Source: Saccharothrix tamanrassetensis (GTDB lineage: Bacteria; Actinomycetota; Actinomycetes; Mycobacteriales; Pseudonocardiaceae). Taken from it: a stretch of DNA of 64,000 nt. The notes under the pieces are model-generated. The model was not told the DNA's origin and made no database searches. It saw nothing but the letters and a program-made list of their open reading frames with translations. The translations under genes were made by a program, and so were the position numbers. Below, in pieces: positions 6,639 through 16,659 of this stretch (position 1 is its first letter; the number at the start of each line of letters is the position of its first letter). The stretch covers positions 372,001 to 436,000 of the forward strand of contig NZ_JACHJN010000006.1 of assembly GCF_014203665.1 (NCBI RefSeq), given 5' to 3'.

Positions 6639-9269
6639 GTGACTGAAACGCCCACCCCACCCCAGCGCACCGAACTCCCGCCGGCCTGGAACCCGGCCGA
6701 GGTAGAGGCCGGGCTGTACCAGCGGTGGGTGGAGCGCGGTTACTTCACGGCCGACGCGAACAGCGACAAGCCGCCGTTCACCATCGTGCTGCCCCCGCCG
6801 AACGTCAACGGCAGCCTGCACATGGGCCACGCCCTCAACCACAGCATCATGGACGCGCTGACCCGCCGCCGGCGGATGCAGGGCTACGAGGTGCTGTGGC
6901 TGCCCGGCACGGACCACGCGGGCATCGCGACGCAGACCGCGGTCGAGCGGTCGCTGGCCGGCGAGGGCATGTCCCGGCACGACCTGGGCCGCGAGAAGTT
7001 CGTGGAGCGGGTCTGGCGGTGGCGCGAGGAGGTCGGCGGCACGATCCTCGGCCAGATGCGCCGCCTCGGCGACGGCGTGGACTGGACCCGGGTCCGGTTC
7101 ACCATGGACGAGGGCCTGTCGCGGGCCGTCCAGACGATCTTCAAGAAGCTGTTCGACGACGGCCTGATCTACCGCGCCGAGCGCATCATCAACTGGTGCC
7201 CGCGCTGCCAGACGGCGCTGTCGGACATCGAGGTCGACCACTCCGACGACGACGGCGAGCTGGTCTCCATCCGCTACGGCTCGGGCGACCGGTCGATCAT
7301 CGTGGCGACCACCCGCGCGGAGACCATGCTGGGCGACACGGCGGTGGCCGTGCACCCGGAGGACGAGCGGTACGCGCACCTCATCGGCACCGAGGTGGAG
7401 GTGCCGCTGACCGGGCGGTACGTGCCGATCGTGGCCGACGAGCACGTGGATCCCGCGTTCGGCACCGGCGCGGTCAAGGTGACCCCGGCGCACGACCCGA
7501 ACGACTTCGAGATCGGCCGGCGGCACGAGCTGCCCGCGCTGACCGTGATGGACGGCCGGGGCGTGATCACCGCGCACGGTCCGTTCGAGGGCCTGGACCG
7601 GTTCGAGGCGCGGCCCGCCGTGGTCGCCGCGCTGCGCGAACAGGGCCGGATCGTGGCCGAGAAGCGCCCGTACAAGCACTCCGTGGGCCACTGCTCGCGC
7701 TGTGACACGGTGATCGAGCCGCGGCTGTCGTTGCAGTGGTGGGTCAAGGTCGAGCCGCTGGCCCGCGAGGCCGCCGCGGCGGTCCGCGACGGCCGCACCC
7801 GAATCCACCCGCCGGAGCTGGCCAAGCGCTACTTCGACTGGGTCGACAACCTCAACGACTGGTGCATCTCGCGCCAGCTGTGGTGGGGCCACCGCATCCC
7901 GGTCTGGTACGGCCCGAACGACAAGGTGATGTGCGTCGGGCCGGACGACGAGCCGCCCGGCGAGGGCTGGACGCAGGACGAGGACGTGCTCGACACGTGG
8001 TTCTCGTCCGGTCTGTGGCCGTTCTCCACGCTGGGCTGGCCGGCGCGGACCGGCGACCTGGCGAAGTTCTACCCGACCAGCGTGCTGTCCACCGGCTACG
8101 ACATCCTGTTCTTCTGGGTCGTCCGGATGATGATGTTCGGCCTGTACGCGATGGACGGCAAGCAGCCGTTCGACCACGTGTACCTGCACGGCCTGATCCG
8201 CGACCAGTACGGCAAGAAGATGTCCAAGTCGCGGGGCAACGGCATCGACCCGCTGGACTGGATGGACTCCTACGGCGCGGACGCCACCCGGTTCACCCTG
8301 CTGCGCGGCGCGAACCCCGGTTCGGACATGGCCATCGCCGAGGAGTGGGCGGCCGGTTCCCGCAACTTCACCACGAAGCTGTGGAACGCCTCCCGCTTCG
8401 CGCTGAACAACGGCGCGACGGTGGCCCGGCCGGTGCCGCCGCGCGACGAGCTGACCGACGCCGACCGCTGGATCCTGGACCTGCTGGACAAGCTGGTCGC
8501 GGACGTGGACGCGCAGTTCGAGGGCTTCCAGTTCGCGAAGCTGTCCGAGGCGCTCTACCACTTCACCTGGGACGAGTTCTGCGACTGGTACCTGGAGCTG
8601 GCGAAGGTCCAGCTGGCCGAGGGCGGTGCCCGCGCCGAGGCGACGCAGGCCGTGCTGGGGCACGTGCTGGACGTGGTGCTGCGGCTGCTGCACCCGTTGA
8701 CGCCGTTCATCACCGAGACGCTGTGGACGACGCTGACCGGCGGCGAGTCGGTGGTCGTCGCGGACTGGCCGAAGCCGGTCGGCGGCGAGCGCGACGAGGT
8801 CGCGGCGACCCGCGTCGAGGGCTTGAAGAAGCTGGTCACCGAGATCCGCCGGTTCCGCTCCGACCAGGGCCTCAAGCCCGCGCAGAAGGTCGCGGGCAAG
8901 GTGCGCGGCGCGTGCTGCGTGGACCTGCTCGACCAGGTGCCCGCCGTGCGGTCGCTGACCAGGATGACCGAGCCGGGCGAGGGCTGGACGGTGTCGGCGT
9001 CGCTGGAGGTCGGCCTGCCCAAGGGCGCGGTGAAGGTCGAGCTGGACCTGTCCGGCGCGATCGACGTGGTGGCCGAGCGCAAGCGGCTGGCGAAGGACCT
9101 GGCGGTGGCGGAGAAGGAGCGGGCCCAGTGCGAGGGCAAGCTCGACAACCCCGCGTTCACCGACAAGGCGCCGGCCGAGGTGGTCGCGAAGATCCAGGCC
9201 CGGCTGGCGGCGGCGAACGCCGACATCGAGCGCATCCACGCCCGCCTCGACACGTTGCCGCAGTCGTGA
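6639..9269 (+). CDS. valS: Valine--tRNA ligase
   Basis: Charges tRNA-Val in the cytoplasm. The 876-residue protein has the class Ia signature [17 protein letters not shown] (HIGH motif as HMGH, about residue 50) and KMSKSRGNG (about residue 528), with the CP1 editing domain between them, an anticodon-binding domain, and the C-terminal coiled coil typical of ValRS ([20 protein letters not shown]). The length is normal for actinobacteria. GTG is the start and the promoter looks leaderless. Its stop overlaps the folC start by four bases; the valS-folC-DUF4233 order is conserved in actinobacteria, including M. tuberculosis. Confidence 0.97.
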   Translation: MTETPTPPQRTELPPAWNPAEVEAGLYQRWVERGYFTADANSDKPPFTIVLPPPNVNGSLHMGHALNHSIMDALTRRRRMQGYEVLWLPGTDHAGIATQTAVERSLAGEGMSRHDLGREKFVERVWRWREEVGGTILGQMRRLGDGVDWTRVRFTMDEGLSRAVQTIFKKLFDDGLIYRAERIINWCPRCQTALSDIEVDHSDDDGELVSIRYGSGDRSIIVATTRAETMLGDTAVAVHPEDERYAHLIGTEVEVPLTGRYVPIVADEHVDPAFGTGAVKVTPAHDPNDFEIGRRHELPALTVMDGRGVITAHGPFEGLDRFEARPAVVAALREQGRIVAEKRPYKHSVGHCSRCDTVIEPRLSLQWWVKVEPLAREAAAAVRDGRTRIHPPELAKRYFDWVDNLNDWCISRQLWWGHRIPVWYGPNDKVMCVGPDDEPPGEGWTQDEDVLDTWFSSGLWPFSTLGWPARTGDLAKFYPTSVLSTGYDILFFWVVRMMMFGLYAMDGKQPFDHVYLHGLIRDQYGKKMSKSRGNGIDPLDWMDSYGADATRFTLLRGANPGSDMAIAEEWAAGSRNFTTKLWNASRFALNNGATVARPVPPRDELTDADRWILDLLDKLVADVDAQFEGFQFAKLSEALYHFTWDEFCDWYLELAKVQLAEGGARAEATQAVLGHVLDVVLRLLHPLTPFITETLWTTLTGGESVVVADWPKPVGGERDEVAATRVEGLKKLVTEIRRFRSDQGLKPAQKVAGKVRGACCVDLLDQVPAVRSLTRMTEPGEGWTVSASLEVGLPKGAVKVELDLSGAIDVVAERKRLAKDLAVAEKERAQCEGKLDNPAFTDKAPAEVVAKIQARLAAANADIERIHARLDTLPQS

Positions 9270-10624
9270 GCGCGCCCGATCCGCTGGAGGAGCTGCGCCA
9301 GGTCGAGGCGGAGCTCAACCAGCGCTGGCCGGAGACCAAGCTCGACCCGAGCGTCGAGCGGATCCGCGCGCTGGCCGAGCTGTTGGGCGACCCGCAGACG
9401 TCGTACCCGGTGCTGCACATCACCGGCACGAACGGCAAGACGTCCACCTCGCGCATGGTCGACGCGCTGCTGACCCGGGTCGGCCTGCGCACCGGCCGGT
9501 ACACCAGCCCGCACCTGCAGCTGGTGACCGAGCGGATCAACGTGGACAACGCGCCGATCAGCCCCGAGCGGTACGTCGAGGTGTACCGGGACATCGAGCC
9601 GCTGGTGTCCATCGTGGACAGTCGGGGCGAGGTGCCGCTGAGCAAGTTCGAGGTGCTGACCGGGATGGCGTTCGCGGCGTTCGCGGACGCCCCGGTCGAC
9701 GCCGCCGTGGTCGAGGTGGGCATGGGCGGCCAGTGGGACGCCACGAACATCGCGGACGGCAAGATCGCGGTGATCACGCCGATCGGCATCGACCACGTCG
9801 ACTACCTGGGCTCGTCGCTGGAGGGCATCGCGACCGAGAAGGCCGGGATCATCAAGCCCGGCGCGGTCGCGTTGCTGGCCGAGCAGGACCCGGTGGCCGA
9901 GCGGGTGCTGCTGCGGCGGATCGCCGAGGTGGACGCCATGGTCGCCCGGCAGGGCTCGGAGTTCGGTGTGCTGCAACGGGATGTGGCCGTCGGCGGGCAG
10001 CTGCTGCGGTTGCAGGGGCTGGGCGGCGTGTACGAGGAGGTCTTCCTCCCGCTGCACGGCGCGCACCAGGCGGCGAACGCGGCGTTGGCGCTGGCGGCGG
10101 TGGAGGCGTTCTTCGGCGCCGGCGCCGACCGTCAGCTGGACGTGGACGCGGTGCGCGAGGCGTTCGCCACCGTGGCGTCGCCGGGCCGGCTGGAACGGGT
10201 GCGCTCCGCGCCGACCGTGCTGGTGGACGCCGCGCACAACCCGCACGGGGCCAAGGCGCTGGCGAAGGCGCTGGACGAGGAGTTCGGCTTCCGCAAGCTG
10301 GTCGCGGTGGTCGGCGTGATGGACGACAAGGACGCCGTCGGCATCCTCAGCGAGCTGGAGCCGGTGGTGACCGAGGTCGTGCTGACCGCGAACTCGTCAC
10401 CGCGCGCGATGGACCCGGACCTGCTGGCGGGCGTGGCGATCCCGATCTTCGGCGAGGACCGGATGGTCGTGCAGCCGCACCTGCCGGACGCCATCGAGGA
10501 GGCCGTGCGGCTGGCCGAGGACGACGACGACGGTGGCGTGGTGTCCGGCGGCGGCGTGATCGTGACCGGCTCCGTGGTGACCGCCGGCGAGGCTCGCGCC
10601 CTGTTCGGCAAGGAGCCCTCGTGA
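9266..10624 (+). CDS. folC: Bifunctional folylpolyglutamate synthase/dihydrofolate synthase
   Basis: A 452-residue Mur-ligase-fold enzyme that adds glutamate to dihydropteroate and to reduced folates. The P-loop [13 protein letters not shown] is near residue 52, followed by [12 protein letters not shown] and the family signature [13 protein letters not shown] near residue 150. The C-terminal domain begins around [15 protein letters not shown], a hallmark of FolC. It starts with GTG inside the valS stop (GTGA) and its own stop overlaps the next gene in the same way, so three genes are translationally coupled. Confidence 0.95.
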   Translation: MSAPDPLEELRQVEAELNQRWPETKLDPSVERIRALAELLGDPQTSYPVLHITGTNGKTSTSRMVDALLTRVGLRTGRYTSPHLQLVTERINVDNAPISPERYVEVYRDIEPLVSIVDSRGEVPLSKFEVLTGMAFAAFADAPVDAAVVEVGMGGQWDATNIADGKIAVITPIGIDHVDYLGSSLEGIATEKAGIIKPGAVALLAEQDPVAERVLLRRIAEVDAMVARQGSEFGVLQRDVAVGGQLLRLQGLGGVYEEVFLPLHGAHQAANAALALAAVEAFFGAGADRQLDVDAVREAFATVASPGRLERVRSAPTVLVDAAHNPHGAKALAKALDEEFGFRKLVAVVGVMDDKDAVGILSELEPVVTEVVLTANSSPRAMDPDLLAGVAIPIFGEDRMVVQPHLPDAIEEAVRLAEDDDDGGVVSGGGVIVTGSVVTAGEARALFGKEPS

Positions 10625-11001
10625 CCGTCCCGGCGCCGAAGAAGGACCCGATGAAGTCGTTCCGGGGCATCATGGCCGGGACGCTCATCCTGGAGGTCGT
10701 CGTCGTCGCCCTGGCGCTGCCGGTGGTGGCCAAGCTCGGCGGGGGCATCGGGACGGGCACCGGGTACCTGGTGCTGGCGCTGATCGTGGCGCTGATCGGT
10801 ACGTGCGCGATCCTGAAGCGCCCGTGGGCGTTGTGGGTGATCGCCGTGCTGCACCTGGTGATGATCGTGTCGTGGGTGGCGTTGACCGCGTTGGGCGCCA
10901 TCGGGGTGCTGTTCACGCTGGTGTGGGCCTACCTGCTGTGGCTGCGCCGTGACGTGGCACGTCGGATGGCCGAGGGCCGGTTGCCCAGCCAGCAGTCCTA
11001 G
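10621..11001 (+). CDS. DUF4233 integral membrane protein
   Basis: A 126-residue membrane protein with about four helices (AGTLILEVVVVALALPVV, YLVLALIVALIGTCAI, ALWVIAVLHLVMIVSWVAL, then GVLFTLVWAYLLWL) and a basic C-terminal tail. It matches the DUF4233 proteins that follow folC in actinobacteria (M. tuberculosis Rv2446c position). Function is unknown. The GTG start lies within the folC stop, so expression is tied to folate enzyme synthesis. The conserved position between folC and ndk is the strongest clue to identity. Confidence 0.85.
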   Translation: MTVPAPKKDPMKSFRGIMAGTLILEVVVVALALPVVAKLGGGIGTGTGYLVLALIVALIGTCAILKRPWALWVIAVLHLVMIVSWVALTALGAIGVLFTLVWAYLLWLRRDVARRMAEGRLPSQQS

Positions 11002-11039
11002 TTCACCCCGAGTTCGGTTTCGGCGGTTAGAAACCCGCC

Positions 11040-12563
11040 ATGACCGAAGGTGTGGTGAACCGGCGGACGCTGCTGCGCGCCGGAGCGATCGGCACGGCCG
11101 CGGCGTTCGTGCCCGGTGTCGCGTTGGCGGCGTCGGGCAGGCCCGTGCTCACGCACGGCGTGCAGTCCGGCGACGTGACGTTCGACGGCGGCCTGGTGTG
11201 GACGCGGGCCGACCGGCCGGCCCGGATGCTGGTGGAGGTGTCGTCGGACCCGTCGTTCCGACACGCCCGCCGCCTGCGCGGCCCGGTGCTGAGCCCGTCG
11301 ACCGGCGGTACCGGCAAGCTGCGGCTGCGCGGTCTGCCCCCGGGCCGCCGCGTGCACTACCGCGTGGTGGCGGAGGACCTGGACGGCCGCACCCGCAGCG
11401 AGGCCGTGACCGGCAGCTTCCGCACCGCGCCGCTCGGACGCGAAGGCGTGCGGTTCGTGTGGTCCGGTGACGTGGCGGGTCAGGGCTGGGGCAGCAACCC
11501 GGACCTGGGCGGTATGCCGATCTTCGGCGCGATGGCCGCACGGCGGCCGGACTTCTTCATCAACAGCGGCGACACGGTGTACGCGGACGGGCCGTTGCAG
11601 GAGTCGGTCACGCTGCCCGACGGCCGGATCTGGCGCAACGTGGTGACGCCGGAGAAGCTCAAGGTCGCCGAAACCCTGGACGAGTACCGGGGCCAGTTCG
11701 CCTACAACCTGATCGACCCGAAGTACCGCTCGTTCGCCGCCGACGTGCCCGCGTTCGTGCAATGGGACGACCACGAGGTGGTCAACAACTGGTACCCCGG
11801 CGAGATCCTGGACCTGCCCCAGTACACCGAGAAGCGGGTGGACGTGCTGGCGGCACGCGCGTTTCGGGCGTTCCACGAGTGGCAGCCGATCGACCCCCGG
11901 CAGGCCGTGGACGGGCGCGTGTACCGGAAGTTCTCCTACGGGCAGCACGTCGAGGTCTTCGTCCTGGACATGCGGTCGTACAAGGACGCCAACAACTCGC
12001 CGCGCGACGGCGTGGGGCACGTGCTGGGGGAGAAGCAGGCACGGTGGCTCGTCGAGTCGCTGGACCGGTCGCGGGCCACGTGGAAGGTCATCGCCGCCGA
12101 CCTGCCCATCGGGCTGACCGTGCCGGACGGGGCGGACATCGAGGGCGTGGCGAACGGCCTGCCGGGTGCGCCGGGTGGGCGTGAACACGAGTTGGCTTGG
12201 GTGTTGCGGGAGCTCAAGCGGCGTCGGGTGCGCAACACCGTGTGGCTGACGGCGGACGTGCACTACACGGCGGCGCACCACTACTCGCCCTCGCGCGCGG
12301 CGGTGGGGGACTTCGATCCGTTCTGGGAGTTCGTCTCCGGCCCGGCGCACGCGGGGGCGTTCGGGCCGAACACGTTGGACCCGACGTTCGGGCCGGAGGC
12401 GGTGTTCGTGCACGCGCCACCGGCTGCGAACACCTCGCCGCTGGACGGTTTCCAGCACTTCGGGGAGGTGGAGGTGACGCGGGACGGCGAGTTGACCGTG
12501 TGGCTGCGTGACATCACGGGCGCGTCGCTGTGGTCGAAGACGTTGCAGCCGCAGCGACGGTGA
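11040..12563 (+). CDS. phoD: Secreted alkaline phosphatase D (PhoD)
   Basis: A 507-residue exported phosphodiesterase/phosphatase. The N-terminus NRRTLLRAGAIGTAAAF is a twin-arginine signal, so the folded, metal-loaded enzyme is exported by Tat. A beta-sandwich PhoD N-domain (about residues 35-130) precedes the metallophosphoesterase domain, with metal-ligand motifs SGDVAGQGWG, NSGDTVYADGP, VQWDDHEVVNNW and LTADVHYTAAHHY. PhoD enzymes release phosphate from phosphodiesters such as teichoic acids and are usually PhoP-controlled; I did not identify a PHO box. TAGAAA six bases before the ATG suggests leaderless transcription. A hairpin terminator follows. Confidence 0.92.
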   Translation: MTEGVVNRRTLLRAGAIGTAAAFVPGVALAASGRPVLTHGVQSGDVTFDGGLVWTRADRPARMLVEVSSDPSFRHARRLRGPVLSPSTGGTGKLRLRGLPPGRRVHYRVVAEDLDGRTRSEAVTGSFRTAPLGREGVRFVWSGDVAGQGWGSNPDLGGMPIFGAMAARRPDFFINSGDTVYADGPLQESVTLPDGRIWRNVVTPEKLKVAETLDEYRGQFAYNLIDPKYRSFAADVPAFVQWDDHEVVNNWYPGEILDLPQYTEKRVDVLAARAFRAFHEWQPIDPRQAVDGRVYRKFSYGQHVEVFVLDMRSYKDANNSPRDGVGHVLGEKQARWLVESLDRSRATWKVIAADLPIGLTVPDGADIEGVANGLPGAPGGREHELAWVLRELKRRRVRNTVWLTADVHYTAAHHYSPSRAAVGDFDPFWEFVSGPAHAGAFGPNTLDPTFGPEAVFVHAPPAANTSPLDGFQHFGEVEVTRDGELTVWLRDITGASLWSKTLQPQRR

Positions 12564-12625
12564 GTTCCCGCAACGCTTTGCGTTCCCCGGAGTCTTGATC
12601 GACCAAGATCGTCGTGGTTCTGTGA

Positions 12626-12659
12626 GCCCTCGCCCGGTCTCGTGCCGGGCGAGGGCTTT
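12626..12659 (+). terminator. Rho-independent-like terminator after phoD
   Basis: Perfect 12-bp arms GCCCTCGCCCGG / CCGGGCGAGGGC with a seven- to eight-base loop, followed by TTT. It separates phoD from the amylase gene. Confidence 0.75.
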
Positions 12660-12686
12660 GCAATTCCTTGCGACAAGGAGGTCGCC

Positions 12687-14942
12687 ATGCGCCGCCGCGT
12701 GGGACTCGTCGTCACCCTGCTGCTCGCGGGACTGGTGGTGCCAACGGTTCCCGCGGCGGCGGTTCCCGCTGACCGTCTGGCGGTCGGCGCGGTGACAGAC
12801 ATCGCGCCCGGTGTGCGGTCGGGGGATCGCGCGTTGGCGAAGGACGCGCTGCGCAACGACCTCGCGGGGGAGCGGTTCTACTTCGTGCTGCCCGATCGGT
12901 TCGCCAACGGGGATACCCGGAACGACCGTGGCGGATCGGCTGACCAGGACCGGCTGACCACCGGCTTCGACCCGTCGGACAAGGGCTTCTACCACGGCGG
13001 TGACATCAAGGGCCTGCGCGACAGGATCGACTACCTGGAGGGCATGGGTATCACGGCCATCTGGCTGACCCCGATGTTCCGGAACCGGTGGGTGCAGGGT
13101 TCGGGCGCGAACGTGTCGGCCGGCTACCACGGCTACTGGACCACCGACTTCACCGAGCTCGACCCGCACTTCGGCACCACCGACGACCTGCGGCGGCTGA
13201 TCCGGGACGCACACCGCCGTGGCATCAAGGTGTTCTTCGACATCGTCGCCAACCACACCGCCGACCTGATCGACTACGCGGAGGGCAGGCACGAGTACGT
13301 GCCGACGAGTGCGGTGCCGTACCTGGACCCGGCGGGGAACCCGGTGGACATCTCCGCGATCGCCGGGCAGAAGGACTTCCCGAAGCTGACCGCGCCGTAC
13401 ACGCCGGTCGTTCGCGGGAAGAAGTCGCCGGGCTGGCTGAACGACCCGTCGCTCTACCACAACCGGGGAGACTCGACGTTCAGCGGCGAATCCAACCAGT
13501 ACGGCGACTTCTTCGGCCTGGACGACCTGATGACCGAGCACCCGACGGTCGTGGCGGGCATGAAGCGCATCTTCACCAGTTGGATCGACACGCTCGGCAT
13601 CGACGGCTACCGCGTCGACACGGTCAAGCACGTGAACATCGAGTTCTGGCAGGCACTTGCGCCCCACGTGAAGAGGTACGCGGCCCAGCGCGGCAAAAAG
13701 GACTTCTTCGTCTTCGGCGAGGTGTTCGACGCGAACCCGGCGATCACCTCCCGCTACACCACCACCGGCCGGATGCAGGCGGCCCTGGACTTCCCGTTCC
13801 AGAGCGGCGCGGCGTCGTTCCTGTCCGGGCGTGGTTCGGCGCGGCTGGGCGAGGTGCTGGTGGACGACGACCGCTACACCGACGCCGACTCGAACGCCTC
13901 GTCGCTGCCGACGTTCCTGGGCAACCACGACATGGGGCGCATCGCGTGGATGGTGCGGCAGAACCGGCCCGGTATCGCCGAGACCGAGCTGCTGGAACGC
14001 CTGAAGCTCGGCAACGCGCTGATGTACCTGTGGCGCGGCAATCCCGTCGTGTACTACGGGGACGAGCAGGGTTTCGCCGGTAGCGGCGGCGACAAGTCGG
14101 CGCGGCAGGACATGTTCGCGTCCCGCACGCCCGAGTACATGGCCGAGGAGCTGGTCGGCAGCGACCGGACCGGCGCGGTGGACAACTTCTCGCCCGACCA
14201 CCAGCTTTACCGGCAGTTGCAGGGCCTGGCGTCGTTCGTGGACTCCGATCCGGTGTGGCGCAGGGGGAACCAGACCTTGCGGTACGCCTCCGGTGACGTG
14301 ATCGCGTTCAGCCGCGTGGGTGCGGCAGAACAGACCGAACACCTGGTGGTGGCCAACGGGGGCACGTCTGCCGCGTCCGTCGACGTGCCGGTGGGCAGTA
14401 CGGCGTTGCGCCCCATCTGGCCTGCTCCCGGTGAGGTCGTGACGGCGGTCGACGGCAAGGTCCGGGTCACGGTGCCGCCGCTGTCGGCGTTGGTGCTCAA
14501 GGCTTCGAGCCGGTTGAACGCCTCAGCGCCCACCCCGACGCTGACCGTGCCGCCGGTCGGCACCGTGCTGGACGACCGGGTGGAACTGCGGGCAGACGGT
14601 GTCACGTCGCCGTTCGCGCAGGCCACGTTCGCGGTGAAGGTCGAAGGCTCCGCCGACTGGACCGTGCTCGGGACCGACGACACCGCGCCGTACCGGGTGT
14701 TCGCGGACCTGGCCCGGCTGCCCGGCGCTGCGGTGGGCAAGAAGGTCGAAGTCCGGGTGGTGGCGAAGGACTCGGCCGGATCGCTGGGTGCGGATGGCGC
14801 GGTGCTGGCGTTGGCCGCCGCCCCGCCGGGTACGGAGACACCGGACTGGCTGGTGGTGCACTACAACCGTCCGGCGGGCGACTATGAGGGCTGGGGGCTG
14901 CACGTCTGGGGTGACGTGGTGGGCGCGCCGACGTGGCAGTAG
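12687..14942 (+). CDS. Secreted GH13 alpha-amylase, C-terminal domain cut by an in-frame TAG
   Basis: A secreted glycoside hydrolase 13 enzyme. The ATG is preceded by AAGGAGG at ideal spacing and followed by a Sec signal (MRRRVGLVVTLLLAGLVV, cleavage near PAAA). All four GH13 regions are present: DIVANHTADL (about 185), GYRVDTVKHV (about 306, nucleophile Asp), FVFGEVFD (about 343, acid/base Glu) and FLGNHDMGR (about 411). After the barrel come a beta domain, an Ig-like segment, and the start of a pullulanase-type carbohydrate-binding (PUD/CBM41-like) domain, VVHYNRPAGDYEGWGLHVWG. A TAG then stops translation at 751 residues, although homologous sequence continues in the same frame. Catalysis should survive; glucan binding may be impaired. 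Confidence 0.88.
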   Translation: MRRRVGLVVTLLLAGLVVPTVPAAAVPADRLAVGAVTDIAPGVRSGDRALAKDALRNDLAGERFYFVLPDRFANGDTRNDRGGSADQDRLTTGFDPSDKGFYHGGDIKGLRDRIDYLEGMGITAIWLTPMFRNRWVQGSGANVSAGYHGYWTTDFTELDPHFGTTDDLRRLIRDAHRRGIKVFFDIVANHTADLIDYAEGRHEYVPTSAVPYLDPAGNPVDISAIAGQKDFPKLTAPYTPVVRGKKSPGWLNDPSLYHNRGDSTFSGESNQYGDFFGLDDLMTEHPTVVAGMKRIFTSWIDTLGIDGYRVDTVKHVNIEFWQALAPHVKRYAAQRGKKDFFVFGEVFDANPAITSRYTTTGRMQAALDFPFQSGAASFLSGRGSARLGEVLVDDDRYTDADSNASSLPTFLGNHDMGRIAWMVRQNRPGIAETELLERLKLGNALMYLWRGNPVVYYGDEQGFAGSGGDKSARQDMFASRTPEYMAEELVGSDRTGAVDNFSPDHQLYRQLQGLASFVDSDPVWRRGNQTLRYASGDVIAFSRVGAAEQTEHLVVANGGTSAASVDVPVGSTALRPIWPAPGEVVTAVDGKVRVTVPPLSALVLKASSRLNASAPTPTLTVPPVGTVLDDRVELRADGVTSPFAQATFAVKVEGSADWTVLGTDDTAPYRVFADLARLPGAAVGKKVEVRVVAKDSAGSLGADGAVLALAAAPPGTETPDWLVVHYNRPAGDYEGWGLHVWGDVVGAPTWQ

Positions 14943-15224
14943 CCGTTGCCGTTCGTTGGCGAGACCCAGTACGGGCGGTTCGCGTGGGTGCGGTTGCAGC
15001 CGGGTGCGAAACAGGTCGGGATCATCGCGCACCGCGGGGACGAGAAGGACACCGACATCGACCGCTTCGTCGGCCCGAGCGTGACGCCGCAGGTGTGGCT
15101 GAAGCAGGGGGAGGCTCCGGTGTACGACAACGAGGTTGCGGCGGCCGGTCAGGCGGTCGTGCACCACTCCGGTGACACCTCCGGTCTGGTGGCGCGTTCC
15201 GGTGGGGCCGATTTCCAAAGCTGA
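14943..15224 (+). pseudogene. Orphaned end of the amylase PUD/CBM41-like domain
   Basis: The same frame as the amylase stays open for 93 codons after the TAG and reads as the missing half of its carbohydrate-binding domain: PLPFVGETQYGRFAWVRL, QVGIIAHRGDEKDTDIDRF and [14 protein letters not shown] are typical of pullulanase-associated domains. No ribosome-binding site serves an internal start. One base change would restore a roughly 845-residue enzyme. Either the gene carries a nonsense mutation, or the stop is read through, or it is a sequencing error. Confidence 0.75.
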
Positions 15225-15369
15225 CAGCCCGGACCGACGAGAACGCTGCGGCGGTCGGCGGTCGTACAACGCTTCCCGGTGGTCACGACGGGCCCTTTCG
15301 CACCTCCGGCTACCCTTCACCCATCCCAGCTTCTGTTGCACGAACTCGTACGAAGGAGTACCGACGGCC

Positions 15370-15780
15370 GTGAGCGAGCGCACCCTGGTCCTGGTCAAGC
15401 CCGACGGCGTCAGCCGGGGCCTGGTCGGCGAGGTCATCTCCCGCATCGAGCGCAAGGGCCTCACCCTCGCCGCGCTCGAACTGCGCACCGTGGACCGCGC
15501 GACCGCCGAGCAGCACTACGCGGAACACGACGGCAAGCCGTTCTTCGGCGACCTGGTCGAATTCATCACCGGCGGCCCGCTCGTGGCGCTGGTCGTGGAG
15601 GGCACCCGTGCCATCTCGGCGTTCCGCCAGCTGGCCGGTGGCACCGACCCGGTGGAGAAGGCCACGCCGGGCACCATCCGGGGCGACTTCGGCCTGGAGG
15701 TCCAGTTCAACCTGGTCCACGGCTCGGACTCGCCGGAGTCTGCGGAGCGCGAGATCAAGCTCTGGTTCCCGAACCTCTGA
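15370..15780 (+). CDS. ndk: Nucleoside-diphosphate kinase
   Basis: Transfers the gamma phosphate of ATP to nucleoside diphosphates in the cytoplasm. The 136-residue protein has the family layout: [20 protein letters not shown] at the start, [17 protein letters not shown] in the Kpn-loop/nucleotide region, and the phosphorylated histidine in [19 protein letters not shown] is the start, with GAAGGAG about 11 bases upstream. Position downstream of folC-DUF4233 is conserved, although phoD and the amylase intervene here. Confidence 0.96.
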   Translation: MSERTLVLVKPDGVSRGLVGEVISRIERKGLTLAALELRTVDRATAEQHYAEHDGKPFFGDLVEFITGGPLVALVVEGTRAISAFRQLAGGTDPVEKATPGTIRGDFGLEVQFNLVHGSDSPESAEREIKLWFPNL

Positions 15781-15792
15781 GCTTCCCCGTCG

Positions 15793-15823
15793 AACGGCCC
15801 GGACCTGCGCGGTTCGGGCCGTT
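15793..15823. terminator. Terminator between ndk and the GNAT gene
   Basis: Arms AACGGCCCG / CGGGCCGTT (9 bp) flank a 13-base loop; a T-rich stretch follows on the plus strand. It can serve both converging genes. Confidence 0.6.
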
Positions 15824-15831
15824 TCGGGTTT

Positions 15832-16443
15832 TCAGGCGCCGTGCCGACGCCGATCCCCGACACCCCGACGCGGTGAGGCCCCCAGGCCACCGGCGGCCGA
15901 CCCGTGCAGCACCACCCCGTCACGGAAACCGAGCGGCAAGGCCATCTGCACGTCGTCGAACCGGACATCCCCGACGGCGATCGCGTTGGGCAACCGGCCC
16001 CACTCCCGGAACCCGAGCTGCTCGTACAGCTCGATCGCCCCGTGGTTGTTCCCCCGCACGCCCAACGTCAGAATCTCCAACCCGGCCGCACGGGCGTTCT
16101 CCACCACGGCCGACACCAGCAACGACCCCAGCCCCAGCCCACGCGCCGACGGGTGCGCCGTCACCCGCCCCAACTCGGCCCGGTGCACGAACACCTCACC
16201 TGCCGGCCGCTGCCACGAAGCCGTCCCGCGCACCACCCCGTCCACCAGCGCCAACACCAGCGCCGCGTCCCCGACCCGGGTCCGTGCCAGCAGCCGATCC
16301 AGCCACTGGTCCGTCTGGTCGCGCCCCGGCGGCGACTGCCAACCGATGGCCCCACCGACGGCCACCACCGCGTGCAGCACCTCGTGCACCTCGGCGCGCA
16401 ACCGTTCGTCAGCCTCCGAAGGCCAGGTCAGGTCGATCTTCAT
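15832..16443 (-). CDS. GNAT family N-acetyltransferase
   Basis: A 203-residue acetyltransferase of the GNAT fold. The acetyl-CoA pyrophosphate loop is visible in HPSARGLGLGSLLVSAVVEN (about residues 110-130), preceded by the beta-4 strand VHRAELGRVTAHP and followed by LEILTLGVRGNNHGAIELY and the LGFREWGRLPN ending typical of the fold. The N-terminal segment (EADERLRAEVHEVLHAVV) is an extra helix. The substrate is unknown. It converges on ndk with a shared hairpin and diverges from doxX. Confidence 0.85.
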   Translation of the reverse strand: MKIDLTWPSEADERLRAEVHEVLHAVVAVGGAIGWQSPPGRDQTDQWLDRLLARTRVGDAALVLALVDGVVRGTASWQRPAGEVFVHRAELGRVTAHPSARGLGLGSLLVSAVVENARAAGLEILTLGVRGNNHGAIELYEQLGFREWGRLPNAIAVGDVRFDDVQMALPLGFRDGVVLHGSAAGGLGASPRRGVGDRRRHGA

Positions 16444-16659
16444 GCACCCACCCTAAGTCGGCCCCGGAACCGTCGGACCCGCTCAGCGACGTGGCGAACG
16501 CGACCCTTACCTCGTCGGAACCGGGAACCCGACCCGAAGCCGACGGCACTGCTCGTGAAGGCCACGATCGGGGCATCGGGCCCGCCCAGCAGGCCCAGGC
16601 GCTTGCTGACCGCCTGACCTGGTTGAACACTGGACGAACCTCACAACCAGGAGGTCGTC

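Noticed and set aside
6540-6639. T-box riboswitch before valS
   Set aside because: No specifier stem, T-box sequence or terminator is present, and the -10 leaves no room for a leader.
6285-9239. A 984-codon minus-strand frame opposite valS
   Set aside because: Shadow of valS; only its last 65 codons, beyond valS, look protein-like and are described as part of the frameshifted gene.
10998-14342. A 1114-codon open frame on the minus strand opposite phoD and the amylase
   Set aside because: Arg/His/Val-rich antisense shadow typical of high-GC DNA; both plus-strand genes have complete catalytic motifs and signal peptides.
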